In this document: positions 10,501 through 23,482 of the stretch, piece after piece
How positions within the stretch are numbered: the stretch's first letter is position 1
How the letters are laid out: each line of letters begins with the position of its first letter
DNA from: Blakeslea trispora
Taxonomy: Eukaryota > Mucoromycota > Mucoromycetes > Mucorales > Choanephoraceae
Length of the DNA stretch: 64,000 bases
Assembly (NCBI GenBank): GCA_025331445.1
Contig: JAIWNE010000019.1
Location: forward strand, 124,001 to 188,000
Direction: 5' to 3'
Notes under the pieces: model-generated
Database searches by the model: none
Told to the model about the DNA's origin: nothing
The model's input: only the letters and a program-made list of their open reading frames with translations
Program-made: the position numbers and the translations under genes

Positions 10501-13500
10501 TCTCTCATGGATTCATTAAACGCTTGCAAAGCAAGTCGTTTAGCCCCAGGTTGTGTAGTATACAGTACAATTTGTGGATCAAACACAAGGTAAGGTGCCA
10601 GGTTAGGAACAGGTAGAGCTTCCATTGAGCTCTCTGTTTCTCCAGAACGTTCATTCGGTTGACTGGCAAAGGCATTTTTCTGCAGCGCCACAGCTGGTTG
10701 CTGTCTCGACTGTAGCATGTTGGTAGGAGTGATACTCTTGAGCTCAATTGAGAGACCCTTACAAAGTACCTCAATTTCGAACTTCAAATTGAGCTTTAAT
10801 TCTGCATGATCATAAAGTTCAACCAAAAGTTTCAGTATTGATAGAGTCCAAGGATTTGGGGGTTTGAATACTTTGCTTTCAGCACATTGTTCAAGTACTT
10901 TGCAAACAAATGGTATAGTGACAATCAATCGTTGCGTATCATATCCTTCCAATAGTAATTCCTGTCATGAATCATATAGTCAGTGAAATCTTTAAGAAAA
11001 AGAAAGAAAAAGAGAAGAATGACATACCTTAAGAGCAATATATTTGTGAAGAATAGGCTTATTCTTTGCTAGAGTAATTCTACCAAGCCATGAACCAAGG
11101 TTCTTGAGTAATGCACGTTCCGAAGAATTTGCTACAGCCTTATCTGAATTGAGCAATACAAGTATATTGGCAAATGTCTCGTTTAGGACATGAAGATGAA
11201 GCAGCTTCGAATCAAACAAGTCAAGCATAAGCACATACAACTCGTGATTATTAAGTTCAGAAGAAATACGCTTCACCACAAGATAGTTGCTGAACCATTT
11301 AAAAGATGTAGGCTGTAGGGCCTCCTTTAAGTCGTTCACTTTAGTTTCCAGGTTATTAAGTGCTACATTGTTGACAGTGAATAATACTTTGTCCTTGACT
11401 GAGCTTGGGGGCTCTGAGTAAGCAATTTCGTCCGTTTGTTTGAGAGAGGGAACATGCACACACGTGAAAGGAATAGGTGGGTTCGTATTGGTTGTATGAC
11501 CGTTACTATCGCCCTGTTGATCTGTCAAATCTTCATTATGATTCAGTTGTTGTCCGGCCAAGATTTGTTGGATCAAAGCAACCAATTTGGGTTGAGAATG
11601 AACAAAATGAGGTATCTGAAGCAAATGAGAGCAGTACTGAGGCCAGTCAGCTAATCGAGATTGGAATTGTTCAAGGGCTTGAACACCAAAATTAAACATC
11701 TTGGATCCTACCGGATTACGCAAGGCATCCAAGACATATCTTAAGGCAATGCCGAGAGGAGCATATGATATAATTTGGTGCTGTATAAGCAAACCAAAGA
11801 GCTTACTGGTAATAGAGAGTTCCTTTTCAGGATATTTTGGGAAAAACGAGTACTCATCAAACAAGTTGTGAATCATGCAGGCGTAAATGTCTTGATCCCT
11901 TGCATCTTTTGAAGCACTTAGGCGCTTTAAAAGTTCAATCATTGCATCCATCGACATTTCTCCACTATATATGCGTTCATAATACATGTTTGCTTCTTCT
12001 TCAATCTCAGGCTTGAAAGAGACTTCTGCGCCAGCTGTAGCTGACATTGCCTGTGCCTTCATGTCAATTATTTTTGGGAATGTTTGTAAGCATCTATTGT
12101 GGATCTCTTTGATGACATTGGTGAAATGAGGAGAAAGATGGCTAGACGCACAAAAAAATGGGACAATGCGTCAATTTTTTTAACTCTCTGTTCACTTTCC
12201 TTCCTATTAATCAAACTTACTTTTCTGCTAACACTTTCAACAATATGATCATAGTTTCTGGTGAAATTGGTACAGATAAAGCATCGTTTGGCCCAGTTTG
12301 ACGTTGAAGTTCAGTGAAAATCTTTTGGTTTAAAAATTCCAAACATTGACTAGCATAAGCATCTCGTTGTGGTTGTTGTTGATTCGATAATTGCTCTCTA
12401 AGCCATGATTCTAGATGAAGTTGCTTTTGGCTATTTGCTAAACAGGCAAGATCTAAAGCCAGAAATACAGGAAGGCTTTCTAAAATAGAAGGAAGAGCCT
12501 GATCACATGGATCAAATGTTCAGTTGGGCGAGTTATATAATGTGTATACATATACAATATGAAAAGAAAGAAATAAAACTTACATTCAATTCTTTCACTA
12601 GATCCAAGATTCGAGTTACTGAAGAAGGATTGTTGCTGTACATTTCAATGACACTTTGCTTGAATTGTTGATCGTTGGTCAGCTTTTCAGGATTTGCCTT
12701 TAAGGCAATTAAGGATTGTACTTGCTCTACAATAGATTGGTTCGTACAACTCTTAGCAGCAAGTACCGTCATGATCTGAAGTTGTTCAAGGTTGAACTGA
12801 TAACTATCTTCACTAAGTGCATGTGCTATCGCATTCAAAAAGTACTGTAGCACACTCTCTGGTAATTTCTCGACTGTAGCTGAAAGAATTGAAGTTGCGT
12901 TTTGAATATGCATTGTATATATAGTCTTGGCTAAAATCATAGGATGAGTCACAGAGAAAGAAATCAAGGGTACTCATACCTTGTTCAGCTATGTTTGGTC
13001 TTGATTGCGAGAATAGAGCAGTTGAAAAGATCACTCTATCAAGTGAATCAAACTCGAGCTTATCAAACAAATCTGAAAGTTCAATTTGAGCGCTTATGTC
13101 CGATTTGCAGCATTGTTCGAGAGCAAGACCAAAGCTAGTCATTGCCTGTAAGTTCAGTGTACTTTCAGCTGCTTTTGAAAAGTTGGTATGTTGTTTAAGT
13201 AATCGAAGATGGGGTGAATGAACGTCTTGAATTAGGCGTTGCTTGTATATGTCTGAAAGAATGTATCGAATCAAATGTTCCCGTATATCTTCTCCATGTG
13301 TTTCAATTAACTATCATGTTGACTTAAAAAAAATCCTTAATCGATTAGAAGAAAAGACTTACAGTGCTTATATCTGCTGACTTTTTTGCAAAATTATCAT
13401 TGTTGAGATTGGAAGTAAGAAGCGTAATTTGTGCTTTGACGATACGAATAAGACTAGCTCTTTGAGACTTTGTTGTAATACGCTGCTTAATAGGTGTAGA

Positions 13501-13530
13501 GGAGTTGGATATATCTGATTCACTGCTCAT
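7559..13530 (-). CDS. NOT1: CCR4-NOT complex scaffold subunit NOT1 (CNOT1)
   Basis: Minus-strand exons 13363-13530, 12980-13310, 12584-12930, 12221-12498, 11028-12141, 8535-10961, 7916-8483 and 7559-7851 join without a frame break to 1,841 residues, shorter than the human protein (about 2,376) and yeast Not1 (about 2,108). NOT1 is the platform of the CCR4-NOT deadenylase that shortens mRNA poly(A) tails. Visible regions: a MIF4G domain that binds the CAF1 deadenylase (about 425-600, with [18 protein letters not shown]), the CNOT9-binding region at the start of the 2.4-kb exon, and a strongly conserved C-terminal Not1 domain ([37 protein letters not shown]) that binds NOT2/NOT3. The ATG at 13530 is followed by a Ser/Lys-rich start. 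The start is less certain than the rest because the N-terminus is poorly conserved. Confidence 0.95.
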
Positions 13531-14959
13531 AATGGCATAATGCTATTCTATGTACACACACACACACACACGTACACAAAAATAAAATGGATAAAAGAGA
13601 GTGTAAATGAGAAAGAAAAGTTTGTTTGAGGATAAAGAGAGAGAGAGAGACACAGAAAAAAAAAGGGAAAAGAGGAGAAAGAGTAATGCGAGAGAGAAAC
13701 GCGTTTGTTAAACGTCATCTCTGACAGAAAACCCCGACATTTTTAATTACTTTTTCGCATTGATACTCTTTTTTTTATTCTTACACAGGCGCATATAACC
13801 AGTTGACTTCCCTCTTTTCTGAAATTGACAAGAGAAAACAATTGTCTTGTTCTCTTTTAAAGCAGCATTCAATGGGATCAAGACATTGCACTGCACCAAA
13901 TGCAATTTGGTGATGATTTATAGTAAACAACAGAAACTAATGAATATCTACTCATGCTTTACATAAATTAGGAGAAAGAAAAGGAGGGAAAGGGGTTTTT
14001 TGTCTACCCCTTATATCCATGCATCATATTATTCTAGCAGATGTACTGACAGCACCATTGTAAGAGACGTTTGTTGTTGTTGGCAATGCATTGAACGATA
14101 AGGTTGCACAAAGACAACAGAATTGAATTTCAGGCTTAAAAATTGACAATTTTTCTGTACAGGTGCAATAAACAAGCATTATTTCATCTCGATTCAAATC
14201 GAGCATTAAACAGATTGATTACTTGGACTTGATTACACTTTGCAAACATTGGTTATATCTTTTTTCTTCTTCTGGCTTGCTATGATTGATAGAATATCTC
14301 AGTTTGGCTAGCATCATGTACATTCTAACACTCATTTGATAGCTAAAGCTAGTTTGTTGCTTATTTTTTTTTATCATTAAATGGTCTTTCTTCTCGACTT
14401 TGCTTTGGCTGTCCAAACAACTGTTTTATGTCAATTGTTTGTCTTTTGCATACTATTCGCTAAACTTCATTAATCAAAACATGTGCCTCAAGCTTAAATA
14501 GATTCTAAAGACCCAGTAGAAATATTCGACTTATCCTCAAGGATCATTTAGAACAAGTTTACTATATGCTGGAAGTTACAGCGAGAGCATTACTCTTCAT
14601 CCTTTCAAATTAAAGTCTATTCATTCCTATGCTTCCATTAAACAAAACTATTGCTCATTGGAAAGCATTAATAGTCAAAATTCATGCATTGAAAGCAATA
14701 AAGTAAGAGGCTTCAGGAATACATGCTCTTGACATGTATTATGATTGGCCTTGTAAAAAGTTAATTGTGCTTTTCTTTTTATTAGGCTATGTTTTCATGA
14801 GTCGTTTAATTTGTGCTTTCAACAATTCCAAGTAACCTTTCATAGCTCAATTCCAACTTCACACAAGCCTAAATAAAACTCATTGTTTGGGTGCTCTCGC
14901 TCTCTCTTTTGCTTTTTTTTTGTCTTCTTTATTAGGATGAAACAAACGCTTTTTGACTT
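13531..14959. other. Intergenic between NOT1 and sirtuin
   Basis: NOT1 promoter side (CA and GA tracts, purine-rich strand) followed by about 1.2 kb of AT-rich DNA. Two minus-strand frames of 60 and 65 codons (14024-14206 and 14219-14416) lie end to end but match no family I know and show no splice link; I do not call them genes. Confidence 0.5.
13553..13576. repeat. CA microsatellite upstream of NOT1
   Basis: An uninterrupted (AC)n tract just upstream of the NOT1 start codon, followed at about 13637-13650 by a GA tract. Simple sequence in a promoter; no function is shown. Confidence 0.8.
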
Positions 14960-16033
14960 TTACTTTGATTTCTTTTTATGTTTCTTCAAAAGTCTTTTCG
15001 ACATACGCAATGGTTTCTGTTTCCTTTTGATGACTATACCAGGCTCATTTTGAAGTTTAAGGCCGAGTTTTGTCTGTGTTAGCTTGACCCAATCATCTGT
15101 ATCACCTAAAACCTCATAATCAAACACCTCGTCCCATTCTTTGGAAGACGCTGTTTTGTTGATAAACACGACTTTCCCATTTTTAGATGAGAGATGGATA
15201 CGTTTGGCTGCTTGTTTGATGAATCGCTTCAAGCCAGGTATTTTGAGTGAGGTGCCCATGACGATCATCAGATCAGGCTTTCGTCGGAGATCATGGCACT
15301 GTAGTTGACCGATCGTTTCGCCTTCCGGATGAGCCTCATTGTAAAGTACAATGTTAGGTCTCAGTGTCCCCACAGACAACGATCGCTTCCCTAACTTATG
15401 TCGTTCATGACCAAACAGCTCGCATTGTGGACAGACAGGTGGTAATCCAGTACGGAACAATGCTTCATGATCACTTGTGAATTCGTAGGATGCTGTACAT
15501 AAAGTGCATTTCACTCGATCCATCGCGCCATGTAACCTAACTACCGAAAGCTCAACAGAATCCTCAAGACAATCAATGTTCTGAGTATAGCAGCGCATCA
15601 ATTGGCCCCTTTGCTGAAGAGCTCGTATAAATGTATGTGTGAGTGTGGGTGTAGCAGCTGACATGACTGATTTGAGTTCTGCCATTAGGGTATAAAAGCA
15701 TCGGGTCTGTCTTTGGTCTTTAAATAGGTGAGCATCAAACAAGTCTTGTCCTTTCAAGACAGCTCCTGGATATTTCCTCTTTACTAAATCGTATAGGCCG
15801 TTAGCTGATCGAAAGTCCTTTTACGTGTGGAATAGAGAATCGATTAGAATGTCATCAGATGAAGCCTTTTTCTATAGCTTGTTTTAAAACGTTACAGGAA
15901 TACCAGAACTACATGATATGCCGGCACCTGTAATAACAAGGGCTCTCTTGCTCTGTTTGATGCGATCGGCTAGTTCAGTGATGAGCAAGTCGTCGACTTC
16001 TTTAGATTTTGAAAGGTCGATCCTTGTTCTCAT
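14960..16033 (-). CDS. Sirtuin, Hst3/Hst4-like NAD-dependent deacetylase
   Basis: Two exons, 15896-16033 and 14960-15817, joined by a 78-nt intron that splits the NAD-binding motif exactly between GIP and DFR. The product is 331 residues. Visible: TGAGISCSSGIPDFRS (from residue 35), TQNIDCLE, catalytic His in RLHGAMD, a zinc site CTLC...CPQC, and VMGTSLKIPG. The C-terminus is very basic (KRLLKKHKKKSK), as in nuclear sirtuins. The motif spacing and GLY-rich substrate loop resemble the Hst3/Hst4 group, which removes acetyl from histone H3 Lys56 in yeasts; this substrate is inferred. The ATG at 16033 gives a short leader before the Rossmann fold and is preceded by a pyrimidine-rich tract. Confidence 0.93.
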
Positions 16034-16614
16034 AGTGAACAAATAAATAAAAAGTGTGAGAGAGACAGGAAAGGGGCAAAAGTCGGATAATTGTTTTTGA
16101 TAGAATGACGTACTTGTAATTGATTTGCATAGACAACTTGACCTTCACTCAATGCAATTGTTATAAGGCACTGCGAGCTTTGCTGACTGTCTATTCAAAC
16201 AGCACAAAAAAAAAGAGGGAAAAAGCAAGGGAGAATGATAAGCAGATGCAAAAATGCTCAATTGAAGCAATAGGCTTTCTCAGTCAACATGGTTTAGATG
16301 ATCTGCGAAACTGGTGAATATGATTCTTTTTCTTGCTTAGAGATAACTTTAGCTGTCATTATACTTATGCAAATCACATCAGATCTCTAAACATAAACCA
16401 CAATAAGCTCGATTAATCCTTCACTCTCTCCCCCCTTTTTTTTTTTTCTCTTTCTCCTAACATCTAATCAAACAAATCAACTCATTAGGCTCAAATTTAT
16501 GCAAAATTTCTAAAAAAAAAAAAGAGTGTGTATACTCTTTAAAATAAAATTAAAAAAGAAGCTTTTTAGAAGTATTGGCAGCACATTCATTCTATTTCTT
16601 GGTTTCCTTCAATC
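16034..16614. other. Promoter region between sirtuin and downstream frames
   Basis: Upstream DNA of the minus-strand sirtuin. A 65-codon plus-strand frame (16120-16317) is Lys-rich from A-runs and lacks recognisable features. T- and A-runs flank 16435-16520. Confidence 0.45.
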
Positions 16615-17125
16615 ATGAAAATTTTAAAGAGGCAGGCTTGTGAATGCTATGACAAATCGAACATTTGTTTTGCTCTTGACGGACGTATAATACAAGGTTG
16701 CAATTTACGCATTTTGTCTGCTATCATGCGTCATCATTTTATTACTCGCGAACAAATCATAAGCACACTGAAGAGGGAAGAAGTAACAGGAAGTTCTCAG
16801 ACATGTGCATGTATCAGCAAGGTGCTGGCTTCATTGTTTGTGCAAAACTTGCTCAGTGAAAAAGTTTGAGTTGCAGAAAAGCTACTTGTGTCGTCTGAGA
16901 GGAAACTGTTGCTCAAATGAAATACTTCAAACGTCCCTTATTGTTATCAAGCTCAGGCTCGCGTTTTGTGTGTTCATAGACAATCAGTCTTGTGAGTCTG
17001 TAACGACAAGCAAGATGATCAGCAATGGTAGCTTTATGCTCGAGTCTGAAAAAGAACAAAGCTATATTGAAGTTGTCTGTGACAGTTTCTCTTTTTATCT
17101 AAGCCCCCAATGCACACTTGGGTAG
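16615..17125 (+). other. Two overlapping Cys-containing open frames, possible broken gene
   Basis: An 84-codon frame starting MKILKRQACECYD (16615-16869) overlaps, in the next frame, a 106-codon frame (16805-17125) rich in Cys. Together they keep about 510 bases open in AT-rich DNA. A one-base shift within the overlap, or an intron I cannot place, could join them. I recognise no family. Could equally be chance. Confidence 0.2.
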
Positions 17126-17266
17126 ACGTCATCTATCAAATAGGAGCGGGTACCCAAAAAAATTACTTCCTTTTTAATTTTTCCTAAAAACCATTCTCTT
17201 CTTTCCTTTTGTTTCTAAACAACGTTTATCCTTTAAGATATCTATTTTGCTTTTTATTGCGAACCA

Positions 17267-18700
17267 ATGTCTATCCTTACCAACCAGCTACGAACTAAAA
17301 AAGCAGCACTTGTTGGTGCTGGTGTGGTTATTTTGATCACAGCATGCACTTTGTTGACTTGGAAAACAACTACTTACACCAAGAAAGAAGGTAAGGAGTT
17401 TTTCTTTTTCGTTGGCTATAAATCATGATAAATAACAATCATTGTGTTGTCCTTTAGATCACTCAAAGATCAAATCACGATCAATTAAGAAAGAAGAAAA
17501 GGCAGTAGCCGAGCAACAGAAACAGTCACACACTGCTGAAGAAGGTAAGGACAAATCAATATCTAAACGCGCCTCCATTCTTACTTTTCTCTCCTCTCTT
17601 TCTTTCTTTAATCTATAGATGTTTTAGTTGAAAAGAAGGAAGAAATTGTTGCTGACAAGTTAGATGCTCAGCCCGATGTTGCCTTGGATACAGAAATAAT
17701 AATGAAGGCAGAAGATGAAAAAGAAGTCGAAAAGATAGTCGAATCAAGCAACACAGTAAAGGTAGAAGATCAATCTATAGAGACAAGTCAACAGCAACTC
17801 GATGATAACGTTGATGCTGAGACCAAGAAGGATGAAGCATCTGATTCCGCTATGGCTCCCGCTCAAGAGGACAAAGTGAATGTTTCTAGTGCTGTTGTTG
17901 AAGAACAAGTTGTGGTTGCTCCTGTTACTGCTGAAGATGAAAAAACCTCTACTGCTGCTAAGATTGATGAAATTCCTGTTGTTGCTGAGGAGCAGATTGT
18001 TGCTACTGAAGATGTTGTCCAAGTTGAAGAATCTCCTGTCATGATCGAGGAACAGGTCAAGGATCAAACATTGAAACCCAAAGAAGAAAGTGCCTCCCCT
18101 ACACTAGAAGAATCCAACGATGACCGTGAGGTCAATGATACCTGTACTGAAAAGTCCGAATCCCTTGCTACCCTTGTCTTCGATGACTCAAACCATGCTA
18201 CTGCTTCTGAGAGCGCTTCCGTTATTCCCTTGTCTAGCTCCCTTCACGCCACTGCCCCTGAATTTGTTCCCAAGATCATGCAACCAACTAAAAAATCAGC
18301 CAAGAAGTTTTTGACACGAGAACAATTGATTGAGCAACAAAAGCAACATTATGTCCCCAAGTCGAAAGCAAGATGCAGCCATTGGCCCCACTGCACGAAC
18401 AACAACTGTAAATTCTTTCACCCTTTCAAAGAATGCCGGTAAGCTTTTGATCTTGGATTTTCTTTTTCCTTGGTTAACTAATTTCTTCTCTTTTTGAATA
18501 GTGCTGGAGATGCATGCTTTTTTGGAGACAAGTGTATGTTTGTGCACCCTCGCGATTGCACTACACCTTCTCGTGAAAACTCTTTACGGAATAAGCGTAG
18601 CAGCTCAAATACCAATAATCTTCACAAGGGCAAGAACAACAATTCTCCTTCCAATACCGTTCACGAAAACAACATGGTTATCCCTACCGCCGTTATGTGA
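17267..18700 (+). CDS. Membrane-anchored protein with tandem CCCH (Nab2/ZC3H14-type) zinc fingers
   Basis: Exons 17267-17390, 17458-17544, 17619-18438 and 18502-18700 give 409 residues. A single hydrophobic segment lies at the N-terminus (about residues 13-30, VGAGVVILITACTLL). It is followed by about 240 residues of acidic, repetitive sequence rich in Glu, Val and Ser, then two fingers: CSHWPHCTNNNCKFFH (C-x5-C-x4-C-x3-H) and CRAGDACFFGDKCMFVH. The spacing and WPxC/FVHP residues match the Nab2/ZC3H14 type, which binds poly(A) RNA; the last intron splits the second finger. Known family members are nuclear and lack a membrane anchor, so the arrangement is unusual. Likely membrane-tethered, with RNA binding by the C-terminal domain (inference). 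The tail is rich in Asn and Ser. Confidence 0.8.
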
Positions 18701-21418
18701 AAGTCCTTTTCCATAATATAATAACGTTCCTTTCTTTTCTATATATATATGCTAAATTGTATAAAGTGTAATTATTAAAGTTTGTTTATTCTTTCAAATT
18801 ATGTTTAGTGCAACAATCAATGGTCATATGTTGTTGTTTTTTTGTACTCAAATCAATGTTGTCAACTGTCTAATTAAATGAAGTAATATAATAGGCCTTT
18901 CATGAAGTAGAAAAAGAAATGTGTTAAGCGCGATTAAAACTTTCTCTGGGTCTTAGAATATCAACTTATATTCTACAAAAAGAAGGTGCTCAGGAAGCCA
19001 CATTAATCTATCGTTCGTACCTTGCGACTCAATGTTGCAAGGAATAAGCAGGTCATTATATTAGATATTTAGTATTGAAAAAATAGTATTTTCATGTATT
19101 TGTTTCCAAGGACGACACATTGACAACAGCTTACTTTTCCTATTGTTGTCAAAAATTTCCTATTGATAATAAGTTAATAGATACGTAGCTTCAAAGAGAG
19201 GAGCAGCACACTTTGTTCGGAAGTTATTGAGACCTTTCTTTTTTTTGAAAGTCAAAGCGATTAGCATGATATCTTTGAACATTTGGAGCACCAAGATGGT
19301 TTCAATTAATGTCTAGTGATCTCTGATATCTTAGCTATGTTAATAGATTGTTTGGTCATTTGCAATTGCTATGTAAGCGTGTAAGAAAATGTCAGTAAAA
19401 AAAGCTCTGATATTTTGAACATTGCATATACCATAATCGATGAGCCTTAGCAATTGAAAATAGACAAATTTAAATAAAAGCTTGAGATTTAATAATGGGG
19501 CTCCCCTCCTTTATTGTTTTTAGCCTTTTGTGGTTTTTGAGGCGTTGATCTAATCAAACTGTTCTTCAGGGACGTCTTTGACCAACGCTCACCTGGCAAT
19601 TAAGACATATAAACATGAGGAGATGGTTGTTGCTAGGAAACTTAATGGCTCTTCCAATTGCCTACAATGCTGCGTCATAGGGTGGACAACTAGAGACAGT
19701 CAATTCTAGTGAAAGTAAGGGAGAGGGGATATACGGCAAGCAAAATCGATTATATTAAACGATTGCAATGTATTCTATGCATCGAAACTCCCTGTTGAGT
19801 CATTCAGACTTCGTAGCTGATTTCGACTAGCATCGTGGGAAGGAGGAATAAGTGAGCAATTTTCAGCCTGCTCTAAGCAATTAAAGTCACTTATAAAAAA
19901 AAAAGCCCGTTCACATCCGAATGACAGAAGATGGCCAGCTTGATTAAATCAAAGAACTGACGGCGATTTTAACCAGGATACTGGCCAATAGACTGTTATC
20001 ATTGGACCGGATTAAGCCGACTCTCAGCAAGCAGTACGAGTGAGAGCCAATACATCTTCATCAAACATCTTGACTTGGATAATCTAGGATGCTAATGTGA
20101 AGAGGATATTCCTTTGATGTTAAGGGAAACTATGTTTAAATGATTTCCAACATCATTCAAAGGATACAAGATATGGGTGAGGGTGGAATGGCCGCATACT
20201 GACAGTTATACGTAAAACCAGAAGCGTTGGTAGGGACGACTGAGCATCTACAACGTAACTGTATATGTATTATGGGTACGGTATACAAGCTTGCTTTAGG
20301 CAAATATATTAGATTAATTGGCTACTTAACTAAGGTGCTAAAACCATGCTTATTTTATGGTATTAAGCCAAAAGAAACAGGATAAGAGCGCGCAAGAGAG
20401 ATAGCAAGCAAGCTGGATGGCCTAAGGCCACAGGACTAAGAGCATCTGTGACCGAGGTCCAAAAAGAACCAAGCAATAGTCTGTTCGACTGCATGCTTTA
20501 AAAGCCCCTCTGAAGTGGCTTTAGAGGAAGTATTTCCCAAGAACTTACCCTTGGTACTGACTCCAAGCCCTTTCGGCTTGGATTTGGCCTTTGCGGACGA
20601 AGAGAACCCTGATTTGTTACCATCAGGTTTCTCCAAGTCTTGAGATATTATCAAGAATTAAAAAAAAATTGTTGGGAGATCTCACAAAATCCCTCTTTGT
20701 GTTCCCGTACAACTTTTTGCTATTTTGATGATTGTGATAGTCTCCAGAATGCTTACAGCCAAAATTGACCTTCTTATCTTTTACACTCTTGCTTAATGGT
20801 AAAAACAATGATGTGATTTTGCCATGCATTTCTAATGCTTTATGTGAACAAGTTTGCTTGCCAAAGACAACACAAATATAAAGCCTTGCACTAACCTCTT
20901 TTTTTCAGTAAGATTTCTTGTCGAGTCATTTGCTTCCTTGTCATTCCCAAGAAAATCGTTGCAAACGCATCAAAACCGACAGCTAATTTAAGTCTTGTTT
21001 TTTTTTACCTTCAAGACATTACATTTGATGTCAGAGTCACTTGAAATGTCATCATGATCAGAAATAGAAGGACGCAATAAGCAAAAGAAGACTATTCCTG
21101 GTTTGTTTTGATAAAATCCAAGTGGAGGAGGGGTCTTGTACTGCTTGGGTGCGACCTCGAGAAAAACGACACGCCAGAATAACACACTTGTAGTAGAACC
21201 CTTTTTTTTTATTTTTATTTTAGAGTAAGCAAATGTTCACAATGACAGATGAATCATGTGACCGTGGAGAAATATCTTCAATAAGCAGGAACCATTCTCA
21301 TCAAATGGGTTTGTGCTCTTTTCTCTTCCTTTATTTTCTATTCTTCTTTTCTTTTTCTTTTTCTCTCTTTGCATTTCCGTGATTTCCATTCTTTTCTGCA
21401 TCTTATTCAGTTAAAATA
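18701..21418. other. Long gene-poor stretch, possible transposon relics
   Basis: About 2.7 kb without a gene I can support. Minus-strand frames at 20436-20654, 20623-20829 and 20988-21185 overlap or follow one another and look like pieces of one decayed coding region (for example GNKSGFSSSAKAKSKPKG), but I could not join them by splicing and recognise no domain. The rest is AT-rich single-copy-looking DNA. The last 120 bases are pyrimidine-rich promoter DNA of the next gene. Confidence 0.4.
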
Positions 21419-23236
21419 ATGGCTGCCGCTGCATCAAGATCCAACGTCACTCGTCTTTTGGGAATGCTACAGGCTGGTGCCAATAGTTGTCCCTGTCACT
21501 CTCATGCTCATTCTCATGGTCCTACTGCTGGGGCTTTCTCTAGCCTCTTGAAGTATGGACGTAACTATGCTAGTGCCAAAGAAACAACTGATTATGCATT
21601 CGAAATGGCTGCTAGTAACATTCGTTTTGGTCCTGGTGTTACAAGGTAAAACAGAGAAAAAAAGTAAGAGGCTCTCTCTTTCTTGGTGTGAGGGAGAGAG
21701 AGAAAAAGGGAAAGAAAAAATAGAGTCATTTAAAGAAAATAGCGTATTTAAGCAATTGGTTTATCAATTAGTGAGATTGGTATGGATTTAAACAACTTGC
21801 AAGCAAAGAAGGTGGCTGTTTATACAGATAGCACAGTACGTTATTCTCTTGTCGCGAATTGAATTGAACTTTTTTTTTCTCACGCTTTCTTTGGATAGAT
21901 CGCCAAGCTTCATCCCCTTAAGGCCGTTGTTGAATCATTAGAGAAAAACAAGGTCAATTATGTTCTTTATGATACTGTCCGAGTTGAGCCTACCGATACC
22001 AGTTTCAAGTCCGCCATCGACTTTGCTCGTACTCATAATCCTGATGCATTTGTCGCTGTTGGTGGTGGCTCTGTCATCGATACAGCAAAAGCTGCTAGTC
22101 TCTACAGTGCTCATCCTGAAGCAGACTTTTTGGACTTTGTCAATGCTCCTATTGGTAAAGGCTTACCCATCAAGAAGAAGTTGCATCCTTTGATTGCTGG
22201 TATGTGATTATCTAATTTATCAACAAACAAAAGAGAAAGTCTAATGCATTGCCTATTAGTTCCCACAACTGCTGGTACTGGTTCAGAAACAACTGGTACT
22301 GCCATCTTTGATTATGAGCCTCTTCATACCAAGACAGGTATTGCTCACCGTGCTCTCAAGCCTCTTCTTGGTATTGTTGATCCCATGAACACTCGTAGTA
22401 TGCCTTCTCAAGTACATGCTTCAAGTGGTTTAGATGTTTTGTGGTATGTTGCTATACTATTCACATAATGAAAATGACTAAAAAAAAAGTTTCGATCTAC
22501 CTAGTCATGCTCTTGAATCATACACTGCCTTGCCTTACAATGAGCGTTCTCCTCGTCCCAGAGATCCTATTGAGAGACCTGCTTATCAAGGTTCTAACCC
22601 TATTAGTGACGTTTGGTCCCTTCATGCTTTAAAGATGGTCGTAGAATATTTACCTCGAGCTGTCAAGGATCCTGAGGATCATGAAGCTCAAAGTCAAATG
22701 TTGTTGGCTGCTACTTTTGCTGGTATTGGTTTCGGTAATGCAGGCGTTCACCTTTGTCACGGCTTGAGTTATCCTATCAGTGGTCTTAACAAGACTTACA
22801 AGCATCCTGGTTATAATGTAGACCATGCTATTATTGTAAGTTATCTGGCTCAAAATGGATGCAATCCAATCTAACTTTTTTATTTTTATTTTAGCCTCAT
22901 GGTGTCTCTGTTGCTTTAACAGCCCCATCTGTCTTTAGATTTACTGCTGCTGCCTGTCCTGATCGTCACATTGATGCCGCTGCTGCTTTCGGTGCCGATC
23001 CTGCTCATATCAAACACTCAACTGCTGGTGAAGTGTTGGCTGAAAAGTTGACTCACTTCTTAGAGGACTTGGGTGTTCCTAACGGTTTGACTGCTATTGG
23101 TTATGACTCCTCTCATATCCCAGCACTTGTTGAAGGTGCTTTGCCTCAACATCGTGTGACAAAACTTGCACCTACTCGCGAGCCTGCTCGTGAACAACTT
23201 GCTTCTATCTTTGAAGATGCTTTGAAAAACTACTAA
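21419..23236 (+). CDS. Hydroxyacid-oxoacid transhydrogenase (ADHFE1-type, mitochondrial)
   Basis: Exons 21419-21645, 21772-21835, 21899-22199, 22260-22443, 22505-22835 and 22895-23236 give 482 residues, close to the usual length. The protein is an iron-containing alcohol dehydrogenase family member that couples oxidation of 4-hydroxybutyrate to reduction of 2-oxoglutarate. Conserved blocks: ETTDYAFEMAASNIRFG, DTVRVEPTDTSF, VAVGGGSVIDTAKAA (nucleotide binding), IAVPTTAGTGSETTG, CHALESYT, GNAGVHLCHGLSYPISG and NVDHAIIPHG, whose histidines hold the metal. The N-terminus is Ala/Arg-rich and carries a His-rich run (CPCHSHAHSHG), consistent with a mitochondrial targeting peptide. The ORF begins at the first ATG after a pyrimidine-rich leader. 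AATAAAATG follows the stop by about 20 bases and can serve for polyadenylation. Confidence 0.95.
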
Positions 23237-23462
23237 TCAAACAAAGACACGAGAAAAATAAAATGTATCATACAATACTACATCCACTTGCTCTTTTTTT
23301 TTATATATATATCTTTCTTTGTTGAATTCTATTGTTTATCAATAAGTTAGAAGGTCATCTTCTTTCTTTTTTGAGAAATCATAGCGTCTTTCATTGTTGG
23401 TGACTGACATATTTGTCCTCTTAAGCGCTTCAAGTTCCTTTTTTTTAAGCGATGCTTGAATC

Positions 23463-23482
23463 ATCACACGCGGTGAAAAATT
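23463..23482 (+). repeat. Left inverted repeat of the second transposon
   Basis: ATCACACGCGGTGAAAAATT, exact inverted match to 27412-27431. Weaker similarity continues inward (for example GATTGG and GACTATTTT occur near both ends). Confidence 0.8.

Noticed and set aside
20436..20829. Spliced gene from two adjoining minus-strand frames
   Set aside because: The available GT and AG sites do not join the two frames in phase, and no family was recognised.
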